Assembly (NCBI RefSeq): GCF_900890425.1
Contig: NZ_CAAHFG010000001.1
Span: 1,426,001 to 1,490,000, forward strand
Length of the DNA stretch: 64,000 bases
Origin: Pontiella desulfatans
GTDB lineage: Bacteria; Verrucomicrobiota; Kiritimatiellia; Kiritimatiellales; Pontiellaceae
Direction of reading: 5' to 3'
Under the pieces are notes generated by a model. That model searched no databases. It worked only from the letters and a program-made list of their open reading frames with translations, and had not been told where the DNA came from. The stretch's first letter is position 1, and the number at the start of each line of letters is the position of its first letter. Position numbers and translations under genes: made by a program. Of the stretch, positions 62,726 to 64,000 are shown in pieces.

Positions 62726-64000
62726 TCACTCCTTTTGGACGATAATGCGTCCGAAGCGGTTCGATGCCTCCGAAGTGGTGATATGATCGGATACAGAAAC
62801 CCGTTCAAACCCGGTGTCAACGGGCGTGGTGGTTTCAGAGGAAACCGCATCGGTCCAGTTGGTGGTCAGGCAGTCGGTAAACTGCGCTTTGTAGGTGAGG
62901 TCGTCGGCCTGTATGCGGCGGATATATTCCACCACGAGTCTGTTTTCACTCCCGGAAAATTCCCAATGGGGCAGCCCGTTGTTTCCAGAGGCTGGAAGAG
63001 TATAGCGCTCAGAAAGGTGCGGGTTAATGTTGAAGGCGTAGTCCAGCGTGTATCCAGCATCGGTGGATAAGCCGTGAACGGATGCCCAGTCTGCAAAGTT
63101 GGTAATCACAGAGGAGGGGGCGTTGCCGCTGATGCTGAATTCAGCCACAAAGTTTCTGGCGCGGTTTCCGTTCGATCCGTCTTCTGTGCTGATCATGGTG
63201 AAGGCCGACAGGCCGTCGATGCCGGGATCCTGCGTGAGCGACTGGGTGGAGGACACATCAGTCAACGTTGTGAATCCACTGTCCGGACTGGTTATCGTGT
63301 AGGTTCTGGCCGCGTTGTTTCCTTTGGTGGAAATAAAACCGATCTCCGAGATGGAATAATTGGTGGCACCGGAGCCGAGGGTGACGGATACCGAGGTGAT
63401 ATCCATGGTCAGGGTATACCCGGGATCAAGCCGGTAGCCGGCACTCAGTCGATCCACTGAACCTCCTGTGGCATTCACTGAAAACCCGATTTCAACCTGA
63501 TCATCGGTTCCGCCGGTTCCATCAATGTCGAGGCCGTTGATGGTGATGGCCGGTGCGGAAATGGTTCCGCCCTGAGTGGTTGATGCGGTGGTGCTGTTGC
63601 CGTTCAGTGTGGATGCGAGATCTTCCGCTGCACCAAAGGTGACGGACAGGGTATGTGTTTGTGAGGTGGGTGGAGCAGATATGGCCAGGGAAACGGTTGC
63701 GGTGGAAGCGCCGGCATTGTTTACGGCGGAATACGTGAAGGAGTCATGCCCTGTGTATCCATTCGTGGCAGCATAAACAAATGATCCATCCGCATTCAGT
63801 TCAAGAATGCCGTGGCTGACGTCTGATACCAGCGATGCGCTCAGGGTGCCGCCGCTTCCTGGGACATCGTTATCAAGGATTCCGGGGCTTGGAACCGTGA
63901 TCGCCTTCGGGGCGGTTTCACTATAGCTGTCTGGATTCGCTGTTGGCGGAAGAGTCAGCTCAATCTCCCGCATGGCTTCGCGCGTTTCAATGGAGAGATT
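62726..64000 (-). CDS. C-terminal part of an exported protein with cadherin/VCBS-like Ig domain (5' end outside window)
   Basis: The frame is open to the window edge (…NLSIETREAMREIELTLPP), so the first Met at 63973 is internal and the N-terminus lies beyond 64000. Visible: an Ig/VCBS-like domain (TANPDSYSETAPKAITVPSPGILDNDVPG...HGILELNADGSFVYAATNGYTGHDSFTYSA), a beta domain of ~170 residues (TLSVTFGAAEDLASTLNG...), and the recurrent C-terminal module (YTLDYAFNINPHLS...RLVVEYIRRIQADDLTYKAQFTDCLTTNWTDAV) ending FGRIIVQKE. The helical piece before the Ig domain may be the end of an enzyme, for example a sulfatase, but that is a guess. Confidence 0.8.
   Translation of the reverse strand, partial: NLSIETREAMREIELTLPPTANPDSYSETAPKAITVPSPGILDNDVPGSGGTLSASLVSDVSHGILELNADGSFVYAATNGYTGHDSFTYSAVNNAGASTATVSLAISAPPTSQTHTLSVTFGAAEDLASTLNGNSTTASTTQGGTISAPAITINGLDIDGTGGTDDQVEIGFSVNATGGSVDRLSAGYRLDPGYTLTMDITSVSVTLGSGATNYSISEIGFISTKGNNAARTYTITSPDSGFTTLTDVSSTQSLTQDPGIDGLSAFTMISTEDGSNGNRARNFVAEFSISGNAPSSVITNFADWASVHGLSTDAGYTLDYAFNINPHLSERYTLPASGNNGLPHWEFSGSENRLVVEYIRRIQADDLTYKAQFTDCLTTNWTDAVSSETTTPVDTGFERVSVSDHITTSEASNRFGRIIVQKE

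Overview
The window looks like a piece of a marine, sulfated-polysaccharide-degrading bacterium of the PVC superphylum, most likely Kiritimatiellota (Pontiella-like). I infer this from gene content: many sulfatases, rhamnosidases, PEP-CTERM secreted proteins, very long signal-peptide-bearing beta-sheet proteins, and a chromosomal integron. No rRNA, tRNA or single-copy marker is present to confirm it.

Region 1 (1-33 kb, + strand) plus the convergent minus-strand pair at 33.1-39.4 kb is a glycan-utilisation locus. It holds sulfatases (one truncated by the window edge), a GH105-type unsaturated uronyl hydrolase, a LacI-type regulator, a GH3 enzyme, a GPH-type sugar symporter, secreted and PEP-CTERM proteins, three clan GH-A-like enzymes, a GH2 enzyme, several GH78 enzymes, a GH106 enzyme, and an NCS1-type permease coupled to a 63-residue membrane protein. 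The enzyme set points to a rhamnose-rich, uronic-acid-containing sulfated polymer such as ulvan. No polysaccharide lyase and no SusC/SusD pair is visible. Seven copies of a 14-bp pseudo-palindrome (consensus TTYAACGATTTGAA) lie upstream of transcription units here, including the LacI gene itself, so the locus looks like one LacI regulon. One GH78 gene has been destroyed by an IS4-family insertion (9-bp target duplication) and also carries an in-frame amber codon.

Region 2 (39.4-48.9 kb) is a mobile zone. It holds a 1.7-kb array of about 500-bp non-coding repeats with two large inverted repeats per unit, then a chromosomal integron: a frameshifted integron integrase on the minus strand followed by three small cassettes, each ending in a recognisable attC-like hairpin. 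Three IS3-family insertions have broken cassettes 2 and 3. Removing the IS and one copy of each target duplication restores single open reading frames. A decayed REP-associated transposase follows.

Region 3 (48.9-64 kb, minus strand) is a second secreted-protein and sulfatase region: an aldo/keto reductase translationally coupled to a sulfatase, a sulfatase fused to a passenger-like beta domain, two PEP-CTERM proteins, and large beta-rich secreted proteins with a recurrent C-terminal module. A different operator-like palindrome (TGTAAGCGGTTWCA) precedes its transcription units, suggesting a second LacI-type regulon whose regulator is outside the window.
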